From: UBA4744 sp963718995
GTDB taxonomy: Bacteria; Actinomycetota; Acidimicrobiia; Spongiisociales; UBA4744
Length of the DNA: 64,000 bases
Reading direction: 5' to 3'
NCBI GenBank assembly: GCA_963718995.1
Contig: CAVRAP010000020.1
Span: forward strand, 62,001 to 126,000
In this document: positions 1-8,409 of the stretch, piece by piece
Layout of the letters: each line of letters starts with the position of its first letter
Position numbering within the stretch: position 1 is the first letter of the stretch
Notes under the pieces: generated by a model
Seen by the model: the letters and a program-made list of their open reading frames with translations, nothing else
Told to the model about the DNA's origin: nothing
Databases searched by the model: none
Made by a program: the position numbers and the translations under genes

Positions 1-274
1 GGTCAACAACCGCTACCGGAAGGATCTCGAAGCTGCCGGTATGCGCCTGTCGGGGACCTCCCCCGATGACAACCTCGTAGAAATCGTTGAGATACCATCG
101 CATCCGTTCTTCGTGGCCAGCCAGTTCCATCCGGAGTTCAAGTCGCGACCGGATGCTCCCCATCCGCTGTTCGCAGGGTTCATGGCCGCCGCGGCGCGGC
201 ACCGGGAAGGGCTGCAACCGGTGGAGGATCGCGTCGGCCAACCGACTGCGGTCGGCGACCTGCCCCATCGGTGA
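1..274 (+). CDS. pyrG: CTP synthase, C-terminal end (partial)
   Basis: This is the last ~90 codons of CTP synthase, which makes CTP from UTP using glutamine and ATP; the gene begins before the window. The frame opens at base 2 with VNNRYRKDLEAAGM, typical of the glutamine amidotransferase domain of PyrG. It contains SQFHPEF, which carries the His and Glu of the Cys-His-Glu glutaminase triad, and then PLFAGF. The stop is TGA at 272-274. The next gene starts about 33 bases later in the same direction, so the two may be co-transcribed. Confidence 0.9.
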   Translation, partial: VNNRYRKDLEAAGMRLSGTSPDDNLVEIVEIPSHPFFVASQFHPEFKSRPDAPHPLFAGFMAAAARHREGLQPVEDRVGQPTAVGDLPHR

Positions 275-307
275 ATCGCGACCTCCGATATCTCGGAGAG
301 CGGCACA

Positions 308-814
308 TTGCCACCACGTCGTTCTATGGAGATCGTTCGGCGTTTCTACGTCGCTCCGGATGGTCGCTTGGCCAAGCGGGAGATCATTCGCCATCCCGGA
401 GCTGTGGCGGTTGTTCCTGTGATCGACGGAGATGTGGTGCTGATCTCCCAACACAGGGTGGCCATCGATTCCGATCTGCTCGAGATCCCGGCGGGGAAAT
501 GCGACATCCCGGGCGAAGACCCGGAAACGACGGCGAGAAGGGAATGTGAAGAGGAGGTGGGCTACCGGCCGAAGCGGCTGACCCTTCTGCACACGTTCTA
601 CACAACTCCGGGGTTCACGGACGAGTGCATCTGGTTGTATCTCGCAGAAGACCTTGAACCCGTTGAGTCCCGTCCGCAAGGAATCGAAGAGGAGCGGGCC
701 GAGGTCGTGCGTATGCCAATCGATGAAGCATTGCGTAGGGTTCGAGACGGTGAGATTTTGGATGCCAAGACCCTGATTGGTCTCATGGCGATAGCGAAGG
801 AGCAACGCTCGTGA
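308..814 (+). CDS. Nudix hydrolase, ADP-ribose pyrophosphatase type
   Basis: A 168-residue Nudix hydrolase that probably cleaves ADP-ribose or a similar nucleoside diphosphate sugar. The Nudix box is visible as AGK...GED...RRECEEEVGY, with one residue more than the canonical spacing between its Gly and first Glu. The upstream EIPAGK segment is typical of the ADP-ribose pyrophosphatase group. The start given is TTG at 308, with GGAG about 10 bases upstream; ATG at 326 (MEIVRRFYV) is a good alternative. The stop overlaps the GTG of alanine dehydrogenase by 4 bases (GTGA), so the two are translationally coupled. The substrate is inferred from the family. Confidence 0.85.
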   Translation: MPPRRSMEIVRRFYVAPDGRLAKREIIRHPGAVAVVPVIDGDVVLISQHRVAIDSDLLEIPAGKCDIPGEDPETTARRECEEEVGYRPKRLTLLHTFYTTPGFTDECIWLYLAEDLEPVESRPQGIEEERAEVVRMPIDEALRRVRDGEILDAKTLIGLMAIAKEQRS

Positions 815-1938
815 TCATTGGTGTTCCCAAGGAGATAAAGCCGGCCGAGTTCCGGGTTGCCATTACCCCGGTTGGTGTTCGCGAACTGGTTGACCACGGT
901 CACCAGGTGATCATCGAAACCGAAGCAGGTGAAGGATCGACGATCCACGACGAGGAATACGTTACCCAGGGGGCCTCGATCGTGCCGAGTGCGGACGAGG
1001 TCTTTTCGAGCGCCAACCTCATTTTGAAGGTGAAGGAGCCGCAAGCGGTCGAGGTTCCCAAGTTGCGACCCGGCCAGCTCCTCTTCACCTACCTGCACCT
1101 GGCTGCGTACCCGAAACTGGCCGAGGGGCTGTTGAAACAAGGAATTGTCGGTATCGCCTATGAGACCGTGCAATTGCCCGACCACAGCTTGCCCTTGCTC
1201 GCTCCGATGTCGGAAGTCGCCGGCCGCATGGCTACTCAGGCGGGCGCCTACTACCTGGAGAAGGCTCATCAGGGCCGGGGTGTACTGCTGGGAGGAGTGC
1301 CGGGCGTGATGCCCGCCAAGGTTGTGGTCATCGGCGCAGGCATCGCCGGTACCAATGCCGCAGTGATGGCCATGGGACTCCAGGCGATGGTGGTTGCGCT
1401 CGACAACGACATAGCCAAATTGCGAGCTCTCGACCTGCTCTACGGTGGCCAGATTCTGACCCTGTCCTCGAACCAGCTCACGATCGAGGAGCAAGTTCGC
1501 GACGCCGACCTCGTCATCGGCTCGGTGCTGGTTCCGGGCGCCAGCGCCCCCAAACTGGTTACCGAAGAGATGGTGCGTTCTATGAAACGAGGATCCGTAA
1601 TCGTCGATATCGCCATCGACCAGGGTGGGTGCTTCGAGACGAGCCGGGAAACCACGCACGAGCATCCGGTGTACGTGGTGCATGACGTAGTCCACTACGC
1701 CGTTGGGAATATTCCCGGCGCGGTGCCGCACACGTCAACTTATGCCCTTACGAACGCCACCCTCCCGTATGTGCTCACCATCGCCGACGAGGGAGTGCGG
1801 GCGGCCGTCGCCAATCATCCCGAGTTGCTGCCCGGGGTGAATGTGGTCGGAAGCGCGACCGTCAACCGGGCGGTGGCCGACAGCGTCGGGCAACCGTTCG
1901 AGGAGCCGACCAAGGCTCTGGCGGCATTTGCCGGATGA
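811..1938 (+). CDS. ald: alanine dehydrogenase
   Basis: A 375-residue NAD-dependent alanine dehydrogenase (L-alanine + NAD + water to pyruvate + ammonia + NADH), of normal family length. The N-terminus MIIGVPKEIKPAEFRVA, the LKVKEP segment (substrate-binding Lys) and YLHLAA (catalytic His) are present. The Rossmann motif VVIGAGIAGTNAA lies near residue 175, and DIAIDQGG carries the catalytic Asp. The start is GTG at 811, overlapping the Nudix stop. The gene ends in a 4-base ATGA overlap with the XerD-like recombinase. A transhydrogenase alpha-subunit assignment is unlikely, given the length and the DIAIDQGG motif. Confidence 0.95.
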   Translation: MIIGVPKEIKPAEFRVAITPVGVRELVDHGHQVIIETEAGEGSTIHDEEYVTQGASIVPSADEVFSSANLILKVKEPQAVEVPKLRPGQLLFTYLHLAAYPKLAEGLLKQGIVGIAYETVQLPDHSLPLLAPMSEVAGRMATQAGAYYLEKAHQGRGVLLGGVPGVMPAKVVVIGAGIAGTNAAVMAMGLQAMVVALDNDIAKLRALDLLYGGQILTLSSNQLTIEEQVRDADLVIGSVLVPGASAPKLVTEEMVRSMKRGSVIVDIAIDQGGCFETSRETTHEHPVYVVHDVVHYAVGNIPGAVPHTSTYALTNATLPYVLTIADEGVRAAVANHPELLPGVNVVGSATVNRAVADSVGQPFEEPTKALAAFAG

Positions 1939-2822
1939 CCTCATCGCTGGCGGTAGGCGTGGAGGAGTTCCTCGCATTCCTCAGCGCTGAACGCGGCTTG
2001 TCCGCGAATACCCTGGCGGCGTACCGACGTGACCTTCGCGATTACCTGGCCTACTTGGGCGACAATGATCCTTCAGCCGGCCGGGCCGTCTCCTACATCG
2101 CCCAACTCCATGCCGCCACCCTGAAACCGGCCACGATCGCTCGAAAGATTGCAACGATGCGTGGCCTCCATCGGTTCCTGGTCGCCGAACAGCTCGCTTC
2201 CGAAGACCCGACGGTTCTGCTCGACAGCCCGCGCCTGGGGGCGGCGCTGCCCAAGGCGTTGACCGTCGACGAGGTTGAGCGACTGATCACAGCTTCCGTC
2301 CAAGTGAGCCCGCTCGCGGCTCGCGACCGGGCTCTCCTGGAGTTCATGTACGCCACGGGCGTGCGAGTTACCGAGGCGGTGAATCTCGATATGGCGGCGC
2401 TCGACCTCGAGGAGCGGACGGCTCTGGTAACCGGGAAGGGGAACCGGCAGAGGATGGTGCCGGTCGGACGTCTCGCGATAGACGCCATCATCGCCTATCT
2501 GCCCTTCCGGATGACGCTCAAGGGCGACCGGATCGATGCGGGAGCGGTGTTCCTCAACGCCCGGGGTGGGCGTCTAACGAGACAAGGTGTGTGGGGCATC
2601 GTCCGCAAAGCAGCTCAGCGGGCGGGCATCGAACCTGCGAAAGTGTCTCCCCACGTGCTGCGCCATTCGGCCGCCACCCATATGGTCGAGGGAGGCGCCG
2701 ACTTGAGAACCGTCCAAGAAATGCTCGGTCACGCTAACATCAGCACCACACAGGTGTACACCCGGGTATCACCCCAGCATCTCTATGAGGTGTACGTCAC
2801 GTCCCACCCACGGAGCAGGTGA
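1935..2822 (+). CDS. xerD: XerD-like tyrosine recombinase
   Basis: A 295-residue tyrosine recombinase of XerC/XerD size, expected to resolve chromosome dimers at dif. The N-terminal SAM-like core-binding domain spans about residues 1-90 (LSANTLAAYRRDL). The C-terminal catalytic domain has all active residues: Arg in TGVRVTE, Lys in GKGNRQR, HVLRHSAATH, LGH and the nucleophile Tyr in TTQVYTRV. Its place beside scpA/scpB and away from any phage gene supports a housekeeping XerD rather than an element integrase. ATG 1935 overlaps the ald stop, and its end overlaps the DksA-like start by 4 bases. Confidence 0.9.
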   Translation: MTSSLAVGVEEFLAFLSAERGLSANTLAAYRRDLRDYLAYLGDNDPSAGRAVSYIAQLHAATLKPATIARKIATMRGLHRFLVAEQLASEDPTVLLDSPRLGAALPKALTVDEVERLITASVQVSPLAARDRALLEFMYATGVRVTEAVNLDMAALDLEERTALVTGKGNRQRMVPVGRLAIDAIIAYLPFRMTLKGDRIDAGAVFLNARGGRLTRQGVWGIVRKAAQRAGIEPAKVSPHVLRHSAATHMVEGGADLRTVQEMLGHANISTTQVYTRVSPQHLYEVYVTSHPRSR

Positions 2823-3172
2823 GCAGAGCGATGGAATCTGATGGCGTCCGCACAACCTTGGTGAACGAGCGCGAGAAGCTCATTCGCCAACTCGATGAGC
2901 TCGGCGCGACCGAGACGGGTGATTTGCGCCCGGATCTCGAATTCGGCGACGGCTTCGCCGACGCCGGTGCTGCTACGGCGGAACGGACCGAGGTGCTTGG
3001 CCTGGTCGAGTCCCTGAAGGGGCAACTCACTTCGGTCGACAAAGCCCTCATCAAGATCGACGACGGTACCTACGGCTCGTGCGACACATGCGGTAAACCG
3101 ATACCGCCCGCCCGGCTGGAGGCCCGACCTTCCTCGATTCTCTGTGTTGACTGCAAGAACCAACAGAGATAA
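2819..3172 (+). CDS. DksA/TraR-type zinc finger protein
   Basis: A 117-residue protein with a DksA/TraR C4 zinc finger at the C-terminus (CDTCGKPIPPARLEA...CVDC). It follows an acidic helical N-terminal half predicted to form a coiled coil. DksA-type proteins bind the secondary channel of RNA polymerase, and RbpA/CarD-like roles have been suggested in actinobacteria; the specific role here is unknown. The start GTG 2819 overlaps the xerD stop (GTGA); ATG 2831 is an alternative. The site-2 protease gene begins 7 bases after the stop. Confidence 0.82.
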   Translation: MSRAMESDGVRTTLVNEREKLIRQLDELGATETGDLRPDLEFGDGFADAGAATAERTEVLGLVESLKGQLTSVDKALIKIDDGTYGSCDTCGKPIPPARLEARPSSILCVDCKNQQR

Positions 3173-3178
3173 CTCCCG

Positions 3179-3802
3179 TTGACGCTGACCGGCAACTGGA
3201 TCTTGGATCCGGTCATCTTCATAGTCATATTGATCGTTTCGGTGATCCTGCACGAGGTGTCGCACGGCCTGGTTGCCCGGCGCCTTGGTGACCCGACCGC
3301 GGAGATGGCCGGCCGGCTGACGCTCAATCCGATTCCGCACATCGATCCGTTTGGATCCGTGTTGCTGCCGGCCATGCTGGCCCTGAGCGGCTCCCCGGTC
3401 TTCGGCTGGGCCCGGCCGGTACCCGTCAACCCCCAGCAGTTCAAGCGTCCCACCGAGGGCATGGCGTTGACTGCACTTGCCGGTCCGGTGTCGAACCTCG
3501 CCCTGGCGCTCGTCGCCGGAAGGGTTCTCCTGCCCGCAACATCCGGCATCGTTGCCGATCTGGTGTGGGCGTTCGGGGTCATCAATGTGGTTTTGGCGGT
3601 TTTCAATTTGCTTCCGATACCACCGCTCGACGGCAGCCGCATGCTTCCGCTTTTTCTCGGGAATCGGGGCCGGGCCGTCTATGCCAAAGTCGAGCCGTAC
3701 GGATTTCTCATCCTGTTCGCGGGGTTGTTCCTCATCCCGGGAGCGACCCGTTGGTTGTCGGTGCCGATATCGACGGTATCTGCGTGGATGGGGCTGCGCT
3801 GA
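3179..3802 (+). CDS. site-2 protease (M50 family) membrane metalloprotease
   Basis: A 207-residue intramembrane zinc metalloprotease of the short M50B/Rip3 type. HEVSH lies in the first membrane segment (about residue 25) and holds the zinc ligands and catalytic Glu. The second conserved motif, FNLLPIPPLDGSR, holds the third ligand Asp. Four to five hydrophobic segments are visible. There is no PDZ domain, so the substrate is not predictable from domain content. The start is TTG 3179. The stop shares bases with ATG 3802 of the HD-domain gene. Confidence 0.88.
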   Translation: MTLTGNWILDPVIFIVILIVSVILHEVSHGLVARRLGDPTAEMAGRLTLNPIPHIDPFGSVLLPAMLALSGSPVFGWARPVPVNPQQFKRPTEGMALTALAGPVSNLALALVAGRVLLPATSGIVADLVWAFGVINVVLAVFNLLPIPPLDGSRMLPLFLGNRGRAVYAKVEPYGFLILFAGLFLIPGATRWLSVPISTVSAWMGLR

Positions 3803-4284
3803 TGGAGTTGGGTAGCTGGTCGCACCTGATAGCCCGTTTCTTTGATTTCCTGGGGGCGGACCCGCTCACCGAAGCAGAACATCGCGAGGTGGAGTCGTGG
3901 CTGGACGGTGCCGGAGAAGAAGCCATCTATTGGGAGCAACCGGTTGCGGACCAGCGGCACGGGTTGGAAGCGGCTCGCAGGGTTGCGGCTACTTGGGAGG
4001 GTCGGCGGGATCTCGTCCGGGCAGCGCTGCTGCACGACGTGGGCAAACGCCGGTCGAATCTGGGCGTTATTGCGAGGTCACTGGCGAGTCTGCTGGCCAA
4101 GCTCGGGATACCCACGCGGGGAGCCTGGCGGCTCTACCTCGAACACGGGTCGCAGGGAGCGGAGGAACTCGCCCGGTTGGGTGCAGAGCCTCTCGTGGTT
4201 GCATTCACTCATCACCACCACCATGGTCGACCGGCCGGCTTCCCGGCCGAGGAGTGGGAAGCATTGAAGAGCGCCGATAGATAA
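3802..4284 (+). CDS. HD-domain hydrolase
   Basis: A 160-residue protein with an HD metal-dependent phosphohydrolase core: RHGLEAARRV, then LLHDVGKR and THHHHHGRP provide the His/Asp ligands. ATG 3802 is used because it overlaps the site-2 protease stop (TGATG) and leaves a normal-sized HD domain; the longer frame open to 3565 runs through the protease gene. The substrate is unknown; the family includes nucleotide and cyclic-nucleotide phosphatases. A 58-base gap separates it from scpA. Confidence 0.8.
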   Translation: MELGSWSHLIARFFDFLGADPLTEAEHREVESWLDGAGEEAIYWEQPVADQRHGLEAARRVAATWEGRRDLVRAALLHDVGKRRSNLGVIARSLASLLAKLGIPTRGAWRLYLEHGSQGAEELARLGAEPLVVAFTHHHHHGRPAGFPAEEWEALKSADR

Positions 4285-4342
4285 TGCTGCGCTTCGGCCC
4301 TCACAGCCAATACCATGCATCGACCGCAACCAATGCAGCCAT

Positions 4343-5113
4343 ATGACCTATGAAGTCAAGACCGCCGTCTTCGAGGGCCCGCTCGACCTTCTCCTGCAAT
4401 TGATTACCCGCAGGCAGGTCGAGATCACCAAGCTCAGCCTGACTGATCTCGTTTCGGAATACCTCTCGTTCCTCGATGATATGCGCGAGCTGGATCTGGA
4501 AGTCACGAGCGAATTCCTCCTGATCGCTTCAACACTGGTGCAGCTCAAAGCGCGCCATCTGCTTCCCGACGACGGCTCCGTCGATATGGACGAGGAGCTC
4601 GAACTGATGGAGGAGCGAGACCGGCTGCTTTCCCGCCTCCTCGCCTGCGTGACGTTCAAGGACGTGGCGGCCGTACTGACCCACCGGATGCAGGAAGCCA
4701 CCCGGTTCGTGCCGAGGATGGTCGGGATGGACCAGGCAATTTCTCCCCGACCCCCGGATGTGACCGTCCCGGTCGACCGGCTCGGGCTGGTCGCCATAGC
4801 CGTCCGGGTTCTGGCAGCCCCGAACCGGGAGCTGGATCTCGATCATCTCGATCTCGAGCTGCCCTCCGTAGAAGCTGCCATCGGGGATCTGCGATCGAAG
4901 ATCGAAAACCTGGCGGAGACAAGTTTTGATGACATGGTTGCGCACACCACCCGCAAGGTTGAGGTTGTCGCCTACTTCCTGGCCCTCCTCGAATTGGCTC
5001 GTTGGGGACTGGTCGAGGTGAGCCAGCGTGACTGGCTGGCCACCATTGAGGTTCGACGCTCGGGCGGCGAGGCACCCGAGCACCTGACCAGTGAGTGGAG
5101 CAGCGCATCGTGA
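4343..5113 (+). CDS. scpA: segregation and condensation protein ScpA
   Basis: A 256-residue ScpA kleisin, which bridges the SMC head domains and works with ScpB in chromosome condensation and segregation. The N-terminal FEGPLDLLLQLI and the following LVSEYLSFL / LEVTSEFLLIASTLVQLKA helices are diagnostic. The C-terminal winged-helix region (VVAYFLALLELARWGLVEVSQ) binds the other SMC head. It overlaps scpB by 4 bases at GTGA, the standard scpA-scpB arrangement. Confidence 0.93.
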   Translation: MTYEVKTAVFEGPLDLLLQLITRRQVEITKLSLTDLVSEYLSFLDDMRELDLEVTSEFLLIASTLVQLKARHLLPDDGSVDMDEELELMEERDRLLSRLLACVTFKDVAAVLTHRMQEATRFVPRMVGMDQAISPRPPDVTVPVDRLGLVAIAVRVLAAPNRELDLDHLDLELPSVEAAIGDLRSKIENLAETSFDDMVAHTTRKVEVVAYFLALLELARWGLVEVSQRDWLATIEVRRSGGEAPEHLTSEWSSAS

Positions 5114-5667
5114 ACAATCGCAGCATTCTGGAAGCCATCTTGTTCGTCGCGGAACAGCCCGTGCCCGTCGAAGAACTGGCGGAAGTCCTGGAGATCCCGG
5201 TCGAGACGGTGCAGGCGGAACTGGAAGATTGGTCAAGCGAGCTGGCCGGGCGCCAGAGTGGTGTCACCCTCCGGCAGGTCGCAGGGGGCTGGCGCTGCTA
5301 CAGCCACCCGGATACCTTTCCCTACCTCGAGAGGTTCGCTTCCACTGCCACCGCCAGCCGCCTCTCCAATGCCGCTCTCGAGGTGCTGGCCGTGGTTGCG
5401 TATCGCCAGCCGGTGTCCCGAAACCAGATCGCGGAGATTCGGGGCGTTGACTCGGACTCGGCCATCCGGACTCTCGAACGGCGTGGCCTCATCGAAGAGA
5501 TCGGCAGACTGCCGTTGCCGGGTACCCCGACCATCTACGGCACGACCAGCCTGTTCCTCGAGAAGCTGGGTCTGCGGTCGATGGATGACCTGCCGCCGCT
5601 GGCCGACCATGTCCCGCCTGCCACCATCGTGGAGACCCTCGAGGAGACGTTCCGGGCCGACGCGTGA
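5110..5667 (+). CDS. scpB: segregation and condensation protein ScpB
   Basis: A 185-residue ScpB, the dimeric winged-helix partner of ScpA. Recognisable parts are ILEAILFVAEQPV, ALEVLAVVAYRQPVSRNQIAEIRGVDS and the C-terminal LPGTPTIYGTTSLFLEKLGL. GTG 5110 is preferred over GTG 5095: it makes the GTGA overlap with scpA and has GTGGAG about 10 bases upstream. The end overlaps rluB by 4 bases. Confidence 0.92.
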   Translation: MNNRSILEAILFVAEQPVPVEELAEVLEIPVETVQAELEDWSSELAGRQSGVTLRQVAGGWRCYSHPDTFPYLERFASTATASRLSNAALEVLAVVAYRQPVSRNQIAEIRGVDSDSAIRTLERRGLIEEIGRLPLPGTPTIYGTTSLFLEKLGLRSMDDLPPLADHVPPATIVETLEETFRADA

Positions 5668-6389
5668 CCGAACCGGCCCGTTTGCAGAAGTTGATCGCCC
5701 ACTCCGGCATCACGTCACGGCGTGGAGCGGAGGAGATGATCAAAGCCGGTCGGGTCACCGTCGACGGAGAACCGGCCCACCTCGGGCAGAAGATCGAGCG
5801 GGAACAGGTACGCGTCGAGGTGGACGGCGTGCCGCTCCCGGTTCGGCCGGGCCTCGTCTACTACCTGATCAATAAGCCGGTCGGCGTGGTGAGTACTGCG
5901 GCCGATCCGCAAGGGCGGGCGACGGTGACCGACGTCGTCCCGCCGGATCCGCGGGTGTACCCGGTGGGGCGCCTCGACGCCGATTCCGAAGGCCTCCTCG
6001 TGCTCACGAACGATGGCGATCTGACGAATCTGATCACCCATCCGAGCCATGGAGTCACCAAAACGTACTCCGTCCTGATCGACGGGATGCCATCGACGGC
6101 ACAGGTCCGGCAGCTCGTTACCGGCGTTGAACTGGACGACGGGCCCGCCCGGGCCGTTTCGGCGCGGTTGATCGACTCCTCGCGGGATCGCTCGCTCCTG
6201 GAAATGTCCATGGGGGAAGGGCGCAAACGGGAAGTCAGGCGCATGTGCGAAGCCATCGGGTTCCCGGTTCGTCGGCTCTTCCGGACCGCTATCGGCCCGC
6301 TCACGGATCCCACTCTCAAGAGCGGGGAGTGGCGGGTTCTCACGATGGAGGAGGTCCGATCTCTCTACGCGGCGGCCACGAACTCCTGA
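5664..6389 (+). CDS. rluB: 23S rRNA pseudouridine synthase, RluB/RsuA family
   Basis: A 241-residue pseudouridine synthase. An N-terminal S4 RNA-binding domain (LQKLIAHSGITSRRGAEEMI, about residues 5-60) is followed by the RsuA-type catalytic domain. Its signature GRLDADSEGLL has the catalytic Asp, and KREVRRMCEAIG lies near the end. Linkage to scpA-scpB is classic for RluB (modification of U2605 in E. coli 23S rRNA); the exact site here is inferred. GTG 5664 overlaps the scpB stop. Confidence 0.9.
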   Translation: MTEPARLQKLIAHSGITSRRGAEEMIKAGRVTVDGEPAHLGQKIEREQVRVEVDGVPLPVRPGLVYYLINKPVGVVSTAADPQGRATVTDVVPPDPRVYPVGRLDADSEGLLVLTNDGDLTNLITHPSHGVTKTYSVLIDGMPSTAQVRQLVTGVELDDGPARAVSARLIDSSRDRSLLEMSMGEGRKREVRRMCEAIGFPVRRLFRTAIGPLTDPTLKSGEWRVLTMEEVRSLYAAATNS

Positions 6390-6393
6390 GAGC

Positions 6394-8409
6394 ATGCCAG
6401 ACTCGCCGGTGATGGGCACCCCAAACCGATTTCCAGAGAGCGTGACGATCCAGCCGATGGGTCCGGTTGACGGCACGATTCGACTACCGGGCTCGAAGAG
6501 TCTTACGAACCGGGCCCTTCTGTGCGCAACCCTGGCCGATGGCACGAGCACGTTGACCGGAGCGCTTCTGGCGGAGGACACGAGGGCGATGATGGATGCG
6601 CTCAAGCAGCTGGGCGGTTCATTCGCCGTCACCGGCGACCTGGTCGCCGTGCAAGGGACCGGCGGACGCCTGCGGGCTCCCGACGATCCCATCTACGTCG
6701 GGGCTTCGGGAACCACCGCCCGGTTCCTGACCGGCGCGGCCACTCTGGCTGATGGTCCCTCACTCATCGACGGGACTACCCGAATGCGCCAACGTCCGAT
6801 CGGGGAACTCGTCAATACATTGCGCGCCCTGGGCGCACAGGTCGAGGCACTTGGCGAAGGCGGGTGTCTCCCCGTGCTGGTTAGTGGCGGAGGGCTTGCG
6901 GGCGGTCACGCCGTAATCGATGCGCGCCGGTCCAGTCAGTTCGTGTCGGCGGTCGCCCTGACCGCCCCGTACGCCCGCCGGGACGTGTCTCTCGAATATC
7001 TGGACGGGGCGCTGGTTTCCCGGCCGTATGTGGAGAGCACGGTCGAGGTGATGCGAGCGTTTGGTGGGCAGGTCGAGCATTTCCCTACGGGCCTGGCGGT
7101 GCGCAGGGGTGGGTACCGCTCGTGTGCCTTTGCGGTCGAGCCGGACGCTTCGGCGGCTACGTATCCGCTGGTCGCGGCTGCCATCACCGGCGGCCGGGTG
7201 CGGATTTCCGGATTCACCCGCGACTCCCGTCAAGCCGACCTGGGCATTCTCGACGTCCTGGTCGCTATGGGTTGTCGGGTTGTCTGGGAAGACTCGGCGA
7301 TCACTCTCGAAGGTCCTGGTGGCGGGTTGCGAGGGGTCGAAATCAACATGGCCGACATGCCGGACGCAGTCCTGGCTGTGGCCGTAGCGGCTGTTTTTGC
7401 CTCCGGGCCTACGCGGATCACCCATATCGGGAACCTCCGCATCAAGGAGTCGGATCGACTCGCAGCGCTGGAGACCGAGTTGCGTAAGTTGGGTGCGGAT
7501 GCCCAAGCGGGTTCAGACTGGCTGCTCGTCAGGTCCCGGGCTCTGCACGGTGCCCAGATCGACACCTACGACGATCACCGCATGGCCATGGCGTTCTCTT
7601 TGGCCGGTCTCATCCTTCCGAACCTCGTCATTCGAGATCCCGGGTGCGTCGCTAAGACGTGGCCGGGCTTCTTCGAGGACATGAGCCGGCTGTGGCCCGG
7701 TGGTGGATCGTTGGCAGAAGGGCGGAACGAGGAGGGACGGGCAATGGTTGGTCTGGTGGTGGCAATCGACGGTCCCGGCGGCGCAGGCAAGACGACGGTC
7801 AGCCGGGGAGTGGCGGACCGCCTCGGACTGCCCCATCTCGACACGGGGGCCTTCTACCGGGCGGCAGCACTGGCGGTGCTTCGAACCGGAGTCGACCTGG
7901 ACGATCCGGAGGCGGCGATCGCGACCGTTCGCTCGGTCACCTTCGATTATCGCGAGGGAACCATGCTGCTGGACGGCGTGGACGTCAACGACGCGATTCG
8001 CAGTCCGTCCTTGTCGTCGAGCGCCAGCCAGGTGTCCGCCATACCTGCCGTGCGTGAGGTGCTGGTGGCTCGCCAGCAATCCTGGGTGCGGGAGCACGGG
8101 GGAGCGGCCGTGGTCGAGGGTCGCGACATCGGGACGGTGGTCTTTCCTGAGGCACCGGTCAAGATATTCTTAACGGCCCGACCGGACGTGCGAGCCGCCC
8201 GACGGGCTCGCGAACTGAGCGAAGACTCCGGGTCGTTGGAGGGTATCGCCGAGGAGTTGGCCCGCCGTGACCGGCGTGACACGACCCGGGAGGTGTCACC
8301 TCTGCGCCCCGCCCCAGACGCAGTGGAAGTCGACACCTCTGACCTGACACTCGACGAAGTGATCGCCACCATCATGCGTTTGGCTACCGGGGGCGCCGCC
8401 GCCCGCTAG
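6394..8409 (+). CDS. aroA-cmk: fused EPSP synthase (AroA) / cytidylate kinase (Cmk)
   Basis: A 671-residue fusion. Residues ~15-440 are 3-phosphoshikimate 1-carboxyvinyltransferase (LPGSKSLTNRALLCATLADG, GASGTTARFLTGAATLADG, RIKESDRLAALE, DTYDDHRMAMAFSLAG). Residues ~451-671 are cytidylate kinase (AIDGPGGAGKTTVSRGVA P-loop, VVEGRDIGTVVFPEA, and a lid rich in RRDRRDTTRE). No stop separates them. The linker holds ATG 7744 in frame, preceded by a strong Shine-Dalgarno (GAGGAGGGA, 7729-7737), so free Cmk could also be made. ATG 6412 is an alternative first start. The stop TAG overlaps the ispH stop on the other strand (CTAG). Confidence 0.95.
   Translation: MPDSPVMGTPNRFPESVTIQPMGPVDGTIRLPGSKSLTNRALLCATLADGTSTLTGALLAEDTRAMMDALKQLGGSFAVTGDLVAVQGTGGRLRAPDDPIYVGASGTTARFLTGAATLADGPSLIDGTTRMRQRPIGELVNTLRALGAQVEALGEGGCLPVLVSGGGLAGGHAVIDARRSSQFVSAVALTAPYARRDVSLEYLDGALVSRPYVESTVEVMRAFGGQVEHFPTGLAVRRGGYRSCAFAVEPDASAATYPLVAAAITGGRVRISGFTRDSRQADLGILDVLVAMGCRVVWEDSAITLEGPGGGLRGVEINMADMPDAVLAVAVAAVFASGPTRITHIGNLRIKESDRLAALETELRKLGADAQAGSDWLLVRSRALHGAQIDTYDDHRMAMAFSLAGLILPNLVIRDPGCVAKTWPGFFEDMSRLWPGGGSLAEGRNEEGRAMVGLVVAIDGPGGAGKTTVSRGVADRLGLPHLDTGAFYRAAALAVLRTGVDLDDPEAAIATVRSVTFDYREGTMLLDGVDVNDAIRSPSLSSSASQVSAIPAVREVLVARQQSWVREHGGAAVVEGRDIGTVVFPEAPVKIFLTARPDVRAARRARELSEDSGSLEGIAEELARRDRRDTTREVSPLRPAPDAVEVDTSDLTLDEVIATIMRLATGGAAAR

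Noticed and set aside
598..1731. 377-codon minus-strand open frame opposite ald
   Set aside because: It is the antisense shadow of a clearly conserved alanine dehydrogenase; the product is His/Gln/Arg-rich without any domain.
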